DNA of 64,000 bases, taken from the NCBI GenBank assembly GCA_910575585.1, contig CAJTGF010000023.1, positions 1 to 64,000 of the forward strand, given 5' to 3'. Under the pieces are notes generated by a model. The model was not told the DNA's origin and searched no databases. It was given only the letters and a program-made list of their open reading frames with translations. A program made the position numbers and the translations under genes. Positions 6,198 through 13,919 of this stretch are shown here, piece after piece. The stretch comes from Clostridiaceae bacterium (GTDB taxonomy: Bacteria > Bacillota > Clostridia > Lachnospirales > Lachnospiraceae). The first letter of the stretch is position 1. Every line of letters begins with the position of its first letter.

Positions 6198-8549
6198 TTA
6201 TGCGCTTCGTTCCGTTTCCTGTTTTTTCCTGTGGTATGCTTCCCTCCTTGTGGCAAGGTAATTCTCATAGCGTTCCACCGCTTCCGGGTTTCCAGTGGCG
6301 GCTTCCTCATACATTTTCTGCCGGGATTTCTTGGTGGCTTCGGATTGATACGCCCGTTTCTTTGCCAGTTCTGCCGCCGCTGCCGGGTCGGTTTCGGCTT
6401 GCTGTACCAGCTTTTCCCTTGCGATTTTCTTCCGGCTCTTGTGGGCTTCCAGACGTTCCGATTCCTCCGGCGTTAGGGCTTCCCCCTCTTTCTGGGCGGC
6501 AGCAAGCTCTTTGAGCGTCTTTGTCTTTGGCTGTCCGGCTTTCTGCCTTTCGCGCCACGCCTTATGCTGTGCGGCTTTTTTCCGGCGGTGTTCTGCAAGC
6601 CGTTCCGATTCCTCCGGCGTAAGCTCCGCCCCGGTCTTTTCCAGTTCCATAAGCTTCTTTATGGATTTTTTCTTAGGCGGCTTGGGCGGCTCTGCGGCTT
6701 TGCGTTTCTCCCGCCATTCCTTTTGTCGCTCCCGGTTGTGTGCAAGCCGCTTTTCCTCGGCTTCCAGTTCCTCCGGCGTGAGAAGCCCCGCTTTTTTCCT
6801 TGCGGTAAATTCCCGTTTCTCTGCCTTGCGCTTCTCATACCGCGCCTTTTTAAGCTCCTTTGACCGGGCTTCCTTTGCCGCCTGTTCCTCCTGCTGGCGG
6901 CGTTGTTCCTCCACCTCTGCCGGGGTGACGATATGGGCGGGTACTTCAAAAGCCCCGATAAAGTTTAGGTATATGTCTATCCGCTGGCGGCGGTCATTCC
7001 CCCGCCCCTCGCCCTCATGCACAATCACTTTCTCGATAAACTCGTTGAGCATGGGTGTTGTCAATTCAGAGAAATCAGTGTAGCGTTTCACAAGCTGGAT
7101 AAACTGGTCTGTTTTCAGCTTGTCGGCGTTCCAGTTCTCAATCTGCCTCTGCCATTCCGCTATGGACGTTTCCAGCCCGGTCTGTTCCTCGTCATACTCA
7201 TTCAACAGACGGGTAAAATGTTTGTCGGGTATCTTGCCCGTGGCGTTGCCCTCGTACAGCTTTTTCACAAGCCCGTCAAGCTCCTTGTGCCGCTTCTGTG
7301 CCTTGTTGATTTTCTGCTGACATTCCTTGACGGTCTTTTCTTGGTTCTGGTCGGATGCTTCCCGGACACGCTCTGTAAACTCCTTTTCGTTGTGCCGCAC
7401 ATACCAGCTCACGCGCTGGATAACGGCAAGGATAGTGGCTTCAATCTTCGCCGTGGGGATATGGTGCATGGTGCAGTCATGGACTAAGTGGCGGTAGCCG
7501 GAGCAGATAAAAGCGTCCTCTATCCATTTCCCTTGCACAAGGTTGTAGCGGTGTGTGAGTTTTGAGCCGCAGTCGGCGCAGTATAAAAGCCCGGTCAAAC
7601 GGTTCGGGGCGTTCTGCCGCTTGGGGGCGCGGCGCACGGTTTCCCGTATCTTCTGTACGGTCTGCCACGTTTCCACGTCCACAATGGCGGGGATTGCGCC
7701 CTCAAAAATATACTGCTCCTCCGGCGCGGTCTTGCGGCTGCTCTTGGTCTTGTAGTTCTCGCATACAGTTTTCCCTAATACCTTGCGCCCTGTGTATTCC
7801 GGGCGTTTCAGTATGTAGCCAATAGTGGTCGCTGACCATGCGTAGGGGTCGGTGTATTTTGCCGCCCGGACTGGCTCGCCTGCCCGTTTCCAATGCTCGG
7901 ACGGGATAGGGATTTTCTCGGCGCGGAGTGCCTTTGCTATGCTGGCTATGGTTTCCCCGGCAAGGACGCTCTGGAAGATACGGCGCACAACGGCGGCGGC
8001 TTCTTCATCAATCACCCATTCGCCTTTTTCTTCTTTGGAAGCGCGGTAGCCATAGCAGACACTACCAGAGCAGCGCAAGCCCTTTTCCATTCTGGACTTG
8101 AAAACAGCTTTGATTTTGCGGCTGGTGTCGGCAACGTACCACTCGTTTATCACATCACGGAAAATCGACATAATATCAAAGCCGTTGGCGGTGTCAAGAT
8201 TGTCATTGGCGGCGATAAAACGCACATGGTATTCATCAAAGGTGCGCTTCAAAAGCCCCACTTCAACCACGTCACGCCCGATTCGGCTCTGGTCTTTGAT
8301 GATAACAGTCGCCACGTTCCCCGCCCGGATTTCGTCTAACATAGCGTCAAGCCCCGGACGCTTGAACGTAGTCCCCCGGATTCCGTCATCAGTAAAATGC
8401 CGGATGTTGGTAAAACCGTTCTTTCTTGCGTAGTCCTCCAAAATCCGCTTCTGGTTCTCAATGCTTACGGATTCCCCGGCTCGCTCGTCGTCATGGGAGA
8501 GCCTTTCGTATAGGGCGGTGAGTTTGTCTTTCTCTGTCTGCTTCTTCAT
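6198..8549 (-). CDS. Large serine recombinase with extended basic tail
   Basis: This 783-aa protein contains the resolvase catalytic domain (residues 10-150; nucleophile Ser18 in YERLSHDD; conserved IIKDQSRIGRD), a recombinase DNA-binding domain (about 160-290), a zinc ribbon (LLYCADCGSKLTHR...FICSGYRH, about 315-360), a coiled coil (about 375-470) and a DUF4368-like module (about 475-530). A roughly 220-residue Lys/Glu/Arg-rich tail follows, with three LTPEE(L/S)E repeats. Typical TndX-type enzymes are near 550 aa, so the tail is extra. AAGGAGG lies upstream of the ATG. It catalyses integration and excision. It is the first gene inside an insertion that splits virD4 at about 8609. Confidence 0.93.
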   Translation of the reverse strand: MKKQTEKDKLTALYERLSHDDERAGESVSIENQKRILEDYARKNGFTNIRHFTDDGIRGTTFKRPGLDAMLDEIRAGNVATVIIKDQSRIGRDVVEVGLLKRTFDEYHVRFIAANDNLDTANGFDIMSIFRDVINEWYVADTSRKIKAVFKSRMEKGLRCSGSVCYGYRASKEEKGEWVIDEEAAAVVRRIFQSVLAGETIASIAKALRAEKIPIPSEHWKRAGEPVRAAKYTDPYAWSATTIGYILKRPEYTGRKVLGKTVCENYKTKSSRKTAPEEQYIFEGAIPAIVDVETWQTVQKIRETVRRAPKRQNAPNRLTGLLYCADCGSKLTHRYNLVQGKWIEDAFICSGYRHLVHDCTMHHIPTAKIEATILAVIQRVSWYVRHNEKEFTERVREASDQNQEKTVKECQQKINKAQKRHKELDGLVKKLYEGNATGKIPDKHFTRLLNEYDEEQTGLETSIAEWQRQIENWNADKLKTDQFIQLVKRYTDFSELTTPMLNEFIEKVIVHEGEGRGNDRRQRIDIYLNFIGAFEVPAHIVTPAEVEEQRRQQEEQAAKEARSKELKKARYEKRKAEKREFTARKKAGLLTPEELEAEEKRLAHNRERQKEWREKRKAAEPPKPPKKKSIKKLMELEKTGAELTPEESERLAEHRRKKAAQHKAWRERQKAGQPKTKTLKELAAAQKEGEALTPEESERLEAHKSRKKIAREKLVQQAETDPAAAAELAKKRAYQSEATKKSRQKMYEEAATGNPEAVERYENYLATRREAYHRKKQETERSA

Positions 8550-8603
8550 GGTGTGTAACCTCCTTTCTTTGAGGGTGCGCGCTTCCCTATAACCCTATTA
8601 TAC

Positions 8604-9200
8604 TTATCTGTTCGGATCAGTGACAACATACGATGAGTGCATCTGCATAAGGTTCGGTTTTACAAAAAACCTCGTCTTGCCCGAACCGGAGCCGCCGATG
8701 ACAAGGATATTTTTATTCCTCGCATACTTCGGCTGTTTTGGTCTGCCGGACATCATCAGCCTTTCCGTTTCTGTGAGTAGCACATTGTTCTCAAATACCG
8801 GATCGACATAAGGCTCAATATCCTTTGCGTTCCCCCACCTTGCAGAACCGTACTCCATGCCATGCCGGAACTTCTTGGCGTTCTTGGCTTTGAAATACAC
8901 TATAAGGCGGAGCGCAATGCCGCAGCCTGCCCCTATCAGCAAATCCTTTGGGTGAAAACTCGGTAACGGATTGGAAAATAAATCCTCCATCCCCGCCATG
9001 ACCGCCATCATCTTTGCGGAAGCGTCCTGCCCCGGCGATACCCGCCACAGCCACGCTATTTTGTCACAGAAATACCCGGCAAGCGCATAGGGGAGGTTCA
9101 TAAGGATAAGTTTCTTTTTGTCAATATTCCCCGTCTTTGCCTTTAGCTTTTCGGGAATTGATTTTAAGTCTTTGGCAATGCCCTCTACGATTTTACTCAT
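8604..9200 (-). pseudogene. virD4: VirD4/TraG-type coupling protein, truncated by insertion
   Basis: 198 codons remain of a type IV coupling protein normally near 600 aa. Two N-terminal membrane segments (about 30-50 and 95-115) and Walker A GGSGSGKTRFF (about 171) are present. The frame then reads SYVVTDP and stops after NR, where the family continues TDPKG. Walker B and the rest are missing. The break coincides with the edge of the serine-recombinase element. It overlaps pcfB by four bases (ATGA). The downstream half presumably lies left of this window; conjugation would need excision of the insert. Confidence 0.88.
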
Positions 9201-9673
9201 AATGACTGCCCCCTGTCCTTTAAGTGTTCCCTTGCCCTCTCCCGGTTCTTGCCCTTGCCTAACTGCTCCCGGAACTCCGCCAGCTTCTCCTTTACAGAGA
9301 TGCGGTTATGCTTTTTCTCATTAACTTTTACAAACTCCTTAAATGCCTGCGTTATTACGTCGGCATCTTTGCCCTTGAATAATACGATGTGCTTCGGCGG
9401 CTTTTCCGTCTTGTCCTTCTTCACAGCAAACTGCACATTATATTTCTTTGCCACTCTCTCAAAGGACTTGATATTGTTATCCGTCACCTCAATGCTCGAA
9501 GCACCCATACCCTGACCGACCAGCTCTTTCACTGATATTTTCCCATGCGGCATCTGCTTTCCCTGTTTCCGGTGTTCCAGATACATCTTCATAGCCTTTT
9601 TCAGCACGTCGGCAGTCAATCGGGAAGATTTGAACACAAGGGCAATGGTTTTCTGTGTCACTTCCTCCTGCAT
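9197..9673 (-). CDS. pcfB: PcfB-like conjugation protein (DUF3801)
   Basis: This 158-aa protein has a central region HGKISVKELVGQGMGASSIE then VTDNNIKSFERVAKKYNVQF, the signature of the PcfB/DUF3801 family. PcfB is an accessory protein of the relaxosome in pCF10/Tn1549-type conjugation and interacts with the coupling protein. The N-terminal half is mostly helical and the last 30 residues are strongly basic (GKNRERAREHLKDRG). AGGAGG precedes the ATG. Its position directly upstream of virD4, with an ATGA overlap, is the standard Tn1549 order. Confidence 0.85.
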   Translation of the reverse strand: MQEEVTQKTIALVFKSSRLTADVLKKAMKMYLEHRKQGKQMPHGKISVKELVGQGMGASSIEVTDNNIKSFERVAKKYNVQFAVKKDKTEKPPKHIVLFKGKDADVITQAFKEFVKVNEKKHNRISVKEKLAEFREQLGKGKNRERAREHLKDRGQSL

Positions 9674-9770
9674 GGTTTTCCTCCTTCTTTCTTAGATTGC
9701 TATACCCCCGTCAGGGTGGGACGTACAGCCTGTGAATTAAATATTTCATAAGTTCTCCTTTCTGACCGGA

Positions 9771-10418
9771 TTATGGCAGCTCCGGCTTCCACCCTTCTTT
9801 CAGTGCTTCGATTATCCTCGTAAACCCACTTTCCAAGTCAGCAAAGCAGATTGGAATATCCCCCGGATTTCTGATATAGGTATCCAGAAAGCGGTAAGAA
9901 AGCCGCCCGCCATCCTTTCCAATGCTGACGCAGTAAACAGAGGCAAACTCCCCGTTTTCCAGCATCCATATCTCATTTTCAAGGCACAGGACAAACCTGT
10001 CTGAAAACAGCTCTTTTATTTCGCAGCCTATCAGACAGGCTGGATAACAGAAAAGCTCATCCGTCATGTCAAACGGTTCATTTCCCGTACCATCATCCCC
10101 TTCCAGCATCATCACGTCTTTCATGTTCTCTTTGATATAAGGGAATAACTGGCTGGCATAGTTGTCCGCCGCATATTCCCCCGGTTCGCTTCCTTCGCCT
10201 GAAAACTCTGCAAAATCATCAAACTCACTATCCTCATACAAACGGAAAAGCCGAAGGAGATACTCACGCACCTCCCCCTCTGTTAATCTCTCCTTCTGTA
10301 CGTCATTTTCCCTCTCCGCTTTGGGTTTCCTTTTCCCTGCCGCATAACGGATTCTTCCAAATACCGCTGCTCCCGCCACAGCCGCAGAGAGGGCTGCTGC
10401 TATTTTTTTGTGTTTCAT
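9771..10418 (-). CDS. Hypothetical ICE protein with N-terminal membrane anchor
   Basis: This 215-aa protein begins MKHKKIAAALSAAVAGAAVF, a short basic stretch followed by a hydrophobic helix (residues 6-22) that looks like a membrane anchor or signal peptide. A highly acidic middle follows (EDSEFDDFAEFSGEGSEPGE, about 60-80), then a soluble beta-rich C-terminal half. AAGGAGAAATC precedes the ATG. It lies in the pcfB-upstream accessory segment of the ICE. I do not recognise the family. Confidence 0.65.
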   Translation of the reverse strand: MKHKKIAAALSAAVAGAAVFGRIRYAAGKRKPKAERENDVQKERLTEGEVREYLLRLFRLYEDSEFDDFAEFSGEGSEPGEYAADNYASQLFPYIKENMKDVMMLEGDDGTGNEPFDMTDELFCYPACLIGCEIKELFSDRFVLCLENEIWMLENGEFASVYCVSIGKDGGRLSYRFLDTYIRNPGDIPICFADLESGFTRIIEALKEGWKPELP

Positions 10419-10439
10419 TTCCCTGATTTCTCCTTTCCG

Positions 10440-10464
10440 CTTCTGGACAAAAAGTCCAAAAGTT
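10440..10464. repeat. 25-bp imperfect inverted repeat, copy 1 of 3
   Basis: The 9-base arm CTTCTGGAC, AAAAA spacer, then GTCCAAAAGTT forms an 8/9-matched hairpin. Copies 2 and 3 are at 11306-11330 and 12101-12125, each just upstream of a co-directional ICE gene. Copies 1 and 2 are paired with a terminator hairpin on their other side. Confidence 0.75.
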
Positions 10465-10469
10465 TTATT

Positions 10470-10510
10470 AACGCAAAAAGACGGTTACAAATCTGCATAA
10501 TCTGTAACCG
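10470..10510 (-). terminator. Terminator after the upstream ICE gene
   Basis: On the minus strand CGGTTACA (10510-10503) pairs with TGTAACCG (10489-10482), with further inner pairing, and TCTTTTTGCG follows. It begins two bases after the stop of 10513-11289. Confidence 0.75.
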
Positions 10511-10512
10511 CC

Positions 10513-11289
10513 CTAACGCTGTGCTATCTCCATTAATTTATTTCTGTAAAATGCCTTAAAAAATGCCCGGTTATTGTCATACTGGATAACCGCCTGTTTT
10601 TTTTCTTCTTCTGACAGGGAATCATACCATGCCACAAATTCATCCCGTATCTCCCTCATCTGCTTTCTTGCTGCTATGGCATCCTCTAAAGAATGGCACG
10701 TCTTGGAAACAAGCGAACCTTGAAACCGCATTGCGGCAACCCATACATTCCGGGTGCTGATAAAACTTACCCCCTGATAGCCGCTGGTGTTGTTTTTCAT
10801 CGGGCTTGCATCTCCACGCCGGATACGCTCTATGTTTGTTCCCATGACATAATTTTTTTCAATGTTATGGTAATGCTGTTTTCCATGTTCAGAATTTCCG
10901 ATATATCCGGTTTTACTGCATCCGCAGGAATGGGTAGGGTTATTCCTCTTGGTTATTTCCGGAGCCGGTCTTTCAATAATGTTCCCGCAGTCACATCGGA
11001 ATCTCCAGATACATTGTCTGCGCTCTGACATATTTCCTGTCGGCTCTACCGCAACCAGTTTCCCAAACCTTTTCCCGGTTATGTCCTTCCTCTGCATTTT
11101 ATGATGCTCCGCCGCATAGCACCCGCAGCTTGCAGTGCCAACCGTCCTAAGATATGCCGACGTCCTGTTTATCATTTTTCCACAATCGCACTGACACAGC
11201 CAGACCACATCATTCTTTTTTTGCTTCGGAAGTTCCTTCAGAACAGTCAGCCAGCCAACCTTTTTCCCTGTATAATCAGTCTTTTTCAT
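10513..11289 (-). CDS. AP2-like DNA-binding protein with Cys-rich repeats
   Basis: The start is set at 11289 (MKKTDYTGKKVGW), behind AAGGAGGTCAGG. An upstream extension to 11400 would only translate the intergenic repeat. The 258-aa protein has two internal repeats of about 55 residues, each a TGK(K/R).G.L.V segment followed by CxCDCGK/N and ending in a CGC triad (about 2-60 and 62-125). An AP2-like domain follows (NTSGYQGVSFISTRNVWVAA, about 165-215). AP2-like domains occur in homing endonucleases and phage integrases. The Cys repeats probably bind zinc. DNA binding is likely; nuclease activity is not evident. Confidence 0.7.
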   Translation of the reverse strand: MKKTDYTGKKVGWLTVLKELPKQKKNDVVWLCQCDCGKMINRTSAYLRTVGTASCGCYAAEHHKMQRKDITGKRFGKLVAVEPTGNMSERRQCIWRFRCDCGNIIERPAPEITKRNNPTHSCGCSKTGYIGNSEHGKQHYHNIEKNYVMGTNIERIRRGDASPMKNNTSGYQGVSFISTRNVWVAAMRFQGSLVSKTCHSLEDAIAARKQMREIRDEFVAWYDSLSEEEKKQAVIQYDNNRAFFKAFYRNKLMEIAQR

Positions 11290-11305
11290 CCTGACCTCCT
11301 TCCCA

Positions 11306-11330
11306 CTTCTGGACAAAAAGTCCAAAAGTT
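11306..11330. repeat. 25-bp imperfect inverted repeat, copy 2 of 3
   Basis: Identical over 25 bases to the copy at 10440-10464 and located 17 bases upstream of the AP2-like gene start. Confidence 0.75.
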
Positions 11331-11340
11331 TTATAAATGC

Positions 11341-11382
11341 AAAAAGAGCAGCTACAAACCGCTGTTTACGGTCTATAACTGC
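11341..11382 (-). terminator. Terminator after the 11407-11637 gene
   Basis: A 14-bp stem with wobbles (11382-11369 with 11361-11348, GCAG.TATAGACCG/CGGTTTGTAGCTGC) is followed by TCTTTTT on the minus strand. Confidence 0.7.
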
Positions 11383-11406
11383 CCTTACGCTGTCTGCCAT
11401 ATTTCA

Positions 11407-11637
11407 TTATCTGTACCGGATCACCGGACACTGCTTCGTCTTTTTCCCTATATTCCTACGTTCCAGAGCGAAAACCATATCCCCGGTACGCTCAAAATAC
11501 CCTATGTCCTTCTTCCAGCTCATGCCGCATTTACAATGCTGCAAACCAATAAACTGCTGTTTCATTTTCCTTCCGCAGTTCGGGCATACCTTTTTGCTCC
11601 TGCCTTTCTGCTTTACTTTCGCTGTTTCCGGTTTCAT
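11407..11637 (-). CDS. Small zinc-ribbon protein of the ICE
   Basis: A 76-aa basic protein has a CPNCGRKMKQQ...HCKCGMSW pattern (about 19-42), a four-cysteine zinc ribbon. The ends are rich in lysine and arginine, as in DNA-binding accessory proteins. CAGGAGATGG lies upstream of the ATG. It is flanked by terminator/repeat units on its downstream side. Function unknown. Confidence 0.65.
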   Translation of the reverse strand: MKPETAKVKQKGRSKKVCPNCGRKMKQQFIGLQHCKCGMSWKKDIGYFERTGDMVFALERRNIGKKTKQCPVIRYR

Positions 11638-11712
11638 TCAGACCATCTCCTGTACTTTTATACTGATGCCATTTTACCAGATTTATCGCCGGAATTGTAA
11701 ATTATATGCAAT

Positions 11713-12081
11713 TTAATCGAAAGCGTCTTTACACAGGGCTACAAAATATTTCTTTTTCTCCAGTATTTCCTCCTGCCTGTCTTTGGAAAGCGTCTGGAAT
11801 ATCTCGTCATAGTCAAGCTCCGCAAGCGGCGTACCAAGCACAGGCGTTAAGACTTCATGCTCATACCATATCCGCCAGAGTTCCTCAAACAGTTCTTTAC
11901 TGTCTGAAAATGCCATCGCTGAATCAAAACCATCTCCCTCACTGAACCATTGCAGACGGACAAAGCCGAATCTCCCGGCATCCGCCACCATCACATCCGT
12001 CATCTCATACAGCTCCGCAAACGCATCCGCCACCTTCCGGCACTTCGCCTGCTGTTCTTCCGTAATAAATATTTCTGCCAT
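11713..12081 (-). CDS. Hypothetical ICE protein
   Basis: The start is placed at 12081 (MAEIFITEEQQAKCRKVADA), eight bases after AGGAGG. The longer frame to 12120 runs through the intergenic repeat. The 122-aa product is acidic, helical at the N-terminus and rich in aromatic residues (LWRIWYEHEVLTPVLGTPLA). No motif is recognised. It is the middle gene of the small accessory cluster between repA and pcfB, where Tn1549-like elements usually carry short uncharacterised ORFs. Confidence 0.6.
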   Translation of the reverse strand: MAEIFITEEQQAKCRKVADAFAELYEMTDVMVADAGRFGFVRLQWFSEGDGFDSAMAFSDSKELFEELWRIWYEHEVLTPVLGTPLAELDYDEIFQTLSKDRQEEILEKKKYFVALCKDAFD

Positions 12082-12100
12082 AGCGCACCCTCCTGATCCA

Positions 12101-12125
12101 CTTCTGGACAAAAAGTCCAAAAGTT
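12101..12125. repeat. 25-bp imperfect inverted repeat, copy 3 of 3
   Basis: Matches copies 1 and 2 over its full length. It overlaps the last codon of the 12124-12786 gene and lies 19 bases upstream of the 12081 start. Confidence 0.75.
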
Positions 12126-12786
12126 ATTTATTCTCTTTTAAACAGTAAATCGTGCAGAGGTCAGCATATAATACGCCCTCCCCGCATTTTATCGTGTCAA
12201 ACAAAAGGCACTGGAACAGCACGTCACGCACACCCTCAAGGCTTGCAATCCCCTGTTCTTTTTCTGAAAAGCCTGTGCCGGGAATACCCACATCCGCCGA
12301 TGCCGCCCGCCTTGCGGAGATACAGTGCGTGTAAAGTCCGAGTATATATTTATCCGACATAGGGAAAGCAAATGTTTCCTGCCCGTCATATGTTACCCTG
12401 TATTTATCCTGTTCCCCTTCCGGCAGTTCAAAGAAGCACTGCACTGTTTCCAGATAAGTATGCCCATCAAAATCCGGCTTTATTTTCTTTCCGTACCTGC
12501 GGATTGTGGAAAAGAGGGTATTCCGGTCAATAAAGGATCGGGTACGCTTAAAAGCTGGTTTCCTGCCTTTTAAGTCCATGTAAACATTATTCCCTGTCCC
12601 TTTCCCGGCAAACCTGCCATAATCGCCAATCCGCAGCAGATAGGACAGCACCTCCAGCAGCTTTTCCCTTGACGCAATCTCCTGATAAGGGGAACTGCCA
12701 AATTCTATCCTCACAAACCTTAACGGGCAGCTCCCCTTTGCAATCTCCCGTTCCATTACCCGGTCAATATCCCTCATGGATTCCAT
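12124..12786 (-). CDS. Hypothetical ICE protein downstream of repA
   Basis: This 220-aa protein is alpha/beta, with no signal peptide and no membrane segment. It starts at 12786 behind GGAGATGG, immediately next to the repA stop (12787), so it is co-translated with repA. A second ATG three codons in is also possible. The repeated R(S/T)F..R segment (KRTRSFIDRNTLFSTIRRYG) and the C-terminal CGEGVLYADLCTIYC show no known motif. Genes of this size after repA are common in Tn1549-type ICEs. Function unknown. Confidence 0.6.
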   Translation of the reverse strand: MESMRDIDRVMEREIAKGSCPLRFVRIEFGSSPYQEIASREKLLEVLSYLLRIGDYGRFAGKGTGNNVYMDLKGRKPAFKRTRSFIDRNTLFSTIRRYGKKIKPDFDGHTYLETVQCFFELPEGEQDKYRVTYDGQETFAFPMSDKYILGLYTHCISARRAASADVGIPGTGFSEKEQGIASLEGVRDVLFQCLLFDTIKCGEGVLYADLCTIYCLKENK

Positions 12787-13902
12787 TTATCCATCTCCTT
12801 CCACTTTGGGCTGGAACATCCCTTTTTCTTCCCAACCGCCGCCATACATATCATGCTGCACCAACTGCTGGTAATAGTGGTTCATGGTGTTAGGCGCATT
12901 GTAGAGGGCAGTCACCATGTACGCCCTGATGTTGGCTATCTTGGTTGTGGTTTCCCTCATGCACCCGATAACATACTCCAAATGGGAGCTGTTCAGCTTC
13001 AGGAACTTTGATTTTACAAGCTCATAAGGGTAATCTTCCCCGTTGACCTTTACCGTCTTACGCTTCACGCACACAATCTCGCAGATAACCTCATACAGTT
13101 CCTCATACAGCCCCTTATCCTGCCAGTCCCCATATTTCATGTGATGCTCGTATTCAATATTGTCACGAATAATTTCCATGTAGGCAGTGGCATTATCCAT
13201 CACATCAATCATACCATTATCCGGCTTGCCCGGTTCTTGTTTTTCTATTCCTCTATCCGATTGATTGATAGGATTGGTATAACTCAGATCAGTATAATTA
13301 GTATTGTTATAATTAGGGTTCGATTTTTGAACTTCCAGAGGTTCGTTTTCTGAACTTCCAGAAGTCTGCTTTTTGAAACTCTTGAAGTCTGTTTTTTGAA
13401 CTTCCAGAAGTTCAATTTCTGAACTTCTGGAATCCTGATTCTTGTACTTCTTGAAGTTCAGTTTTTGAACTTCTGTGGAAACATCAGTGCCTGCGGGTTC
13501 TGCCGCTGTGCCTTCCCCACCTGCGGGCGGCTCTGAAAGGACGAAGTTCTTGACATATATGATGTCCGGCTTTCCCAATCCCTGCCTTTTCTTCTCAATC
13601 AGACCAATCCCTTTTTTGCTGTCAAGCTCCGCAAGCACCTTTGCACAGGTGGCTCTGGCGCACCCCAAATCTTCCATGATGTTCTCAACCGTATAATGGA
13701 TATACGCCCTGTTCTCATCATCAAACCAGCCGTTTTTCATGGATAATGCCATCCTGTCAAGCATCAGACCGTAAAGGAGTTTCGCATCACTGGATAAGCC
13801 TTTGAAACGCCTGTCTTTAATCAGCAGCCTCGGCACTCTGTAAAAGGAAAACTGTTCCGCTTCCGCACCGTAATAGTAATCGAATTTCAAACCGCCATCC
13901 AT
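12787..13902 (-). CDS. repA: Replication initiator RepA-like protein (RepA_N, DUF6017)
   Basis: The start is set at 13902 (MDGGLKFDYYYGAEAEQFSF) because AAGGAGG sits nine bases ahead; the longer frame overlaps parB. In the 371-aa product, residues 5-110 are the RepA_N winged-helix domain (SFYRVPRLLIKDRRFKGLSS, then DAKLLYGLMLDRM). A low-complexity linker follows with tandem SSE/EVQK(S/T)xFKS repeats (about 130-200), then a C-terminal DUF6017-like helical domain (about 225-365). Such proteins open an origin, in ICEs probably for maintenance as a circle. The repetitive linker is coded by near-identical TTCTGGAAGTTC units. Confidence 0.85.
   Translation of the reverse strand: MDGGLKFDYYYGAEAEQFSFYRVPRLLIKDRRFKGLSSDAKLLYGLMLDRMALSMKNGWFDDENRAYIHYTVENIMEDLGCARATCAKVLAELDSKKGIGLIEKKRQGLGKPDIIYVKNFVLSEPPAGGEGTAAEPAGTDVSTEVQKLNFKKYKNQDSRSSEIELLEVQKTDFKSFKKQTSGSSENEPLEVQKSNPNYNNTNYTDLSYTNPINQSDRGIEKQEPGKPDNGMIDVMDNATAYMEIIRDNIEYEHHMKYGDWQDKGLYEELYEVICEIVCVKRKTVKVNGEDYPYELVKSKFLKLNSSHLEYVIGCMRETTTKIANIRAYMVTALYNAPNTMNHYYQQLVQHDMYGGGWEEKGMFQPKVEGDG
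13330..13480 (-). repeat. Short tandem repeats in repA linker
   Basis: The segment repeats a TTTTTGAACTTCCAGAAG-like unit four or five times at 30-60 base spacing. It encodes the SSE/VQK linker of RepA. In pheromone-type plasmids iterons inside repA serve as the origin, so these copies could be origin iterons; this is inference. Confidence 0.45.
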
Positions 13903-13919
13903 TCTGCCCGACCTCCTTC

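Noticed and set aside
6200-8433. Several long plus-strand frames opposite the serine recombinase
   Set aside because: They arise from the GC-rich codon bias of the minus-strand gene; none has a motif or a ribosome site.
11290-11400. N-terminal extension of the AP2-like protein
   Set aside because: It translates the intergenic inverted repeat (the LLDFLSRSG peptide), which also appears spuriously before the 11713-12081 gene.
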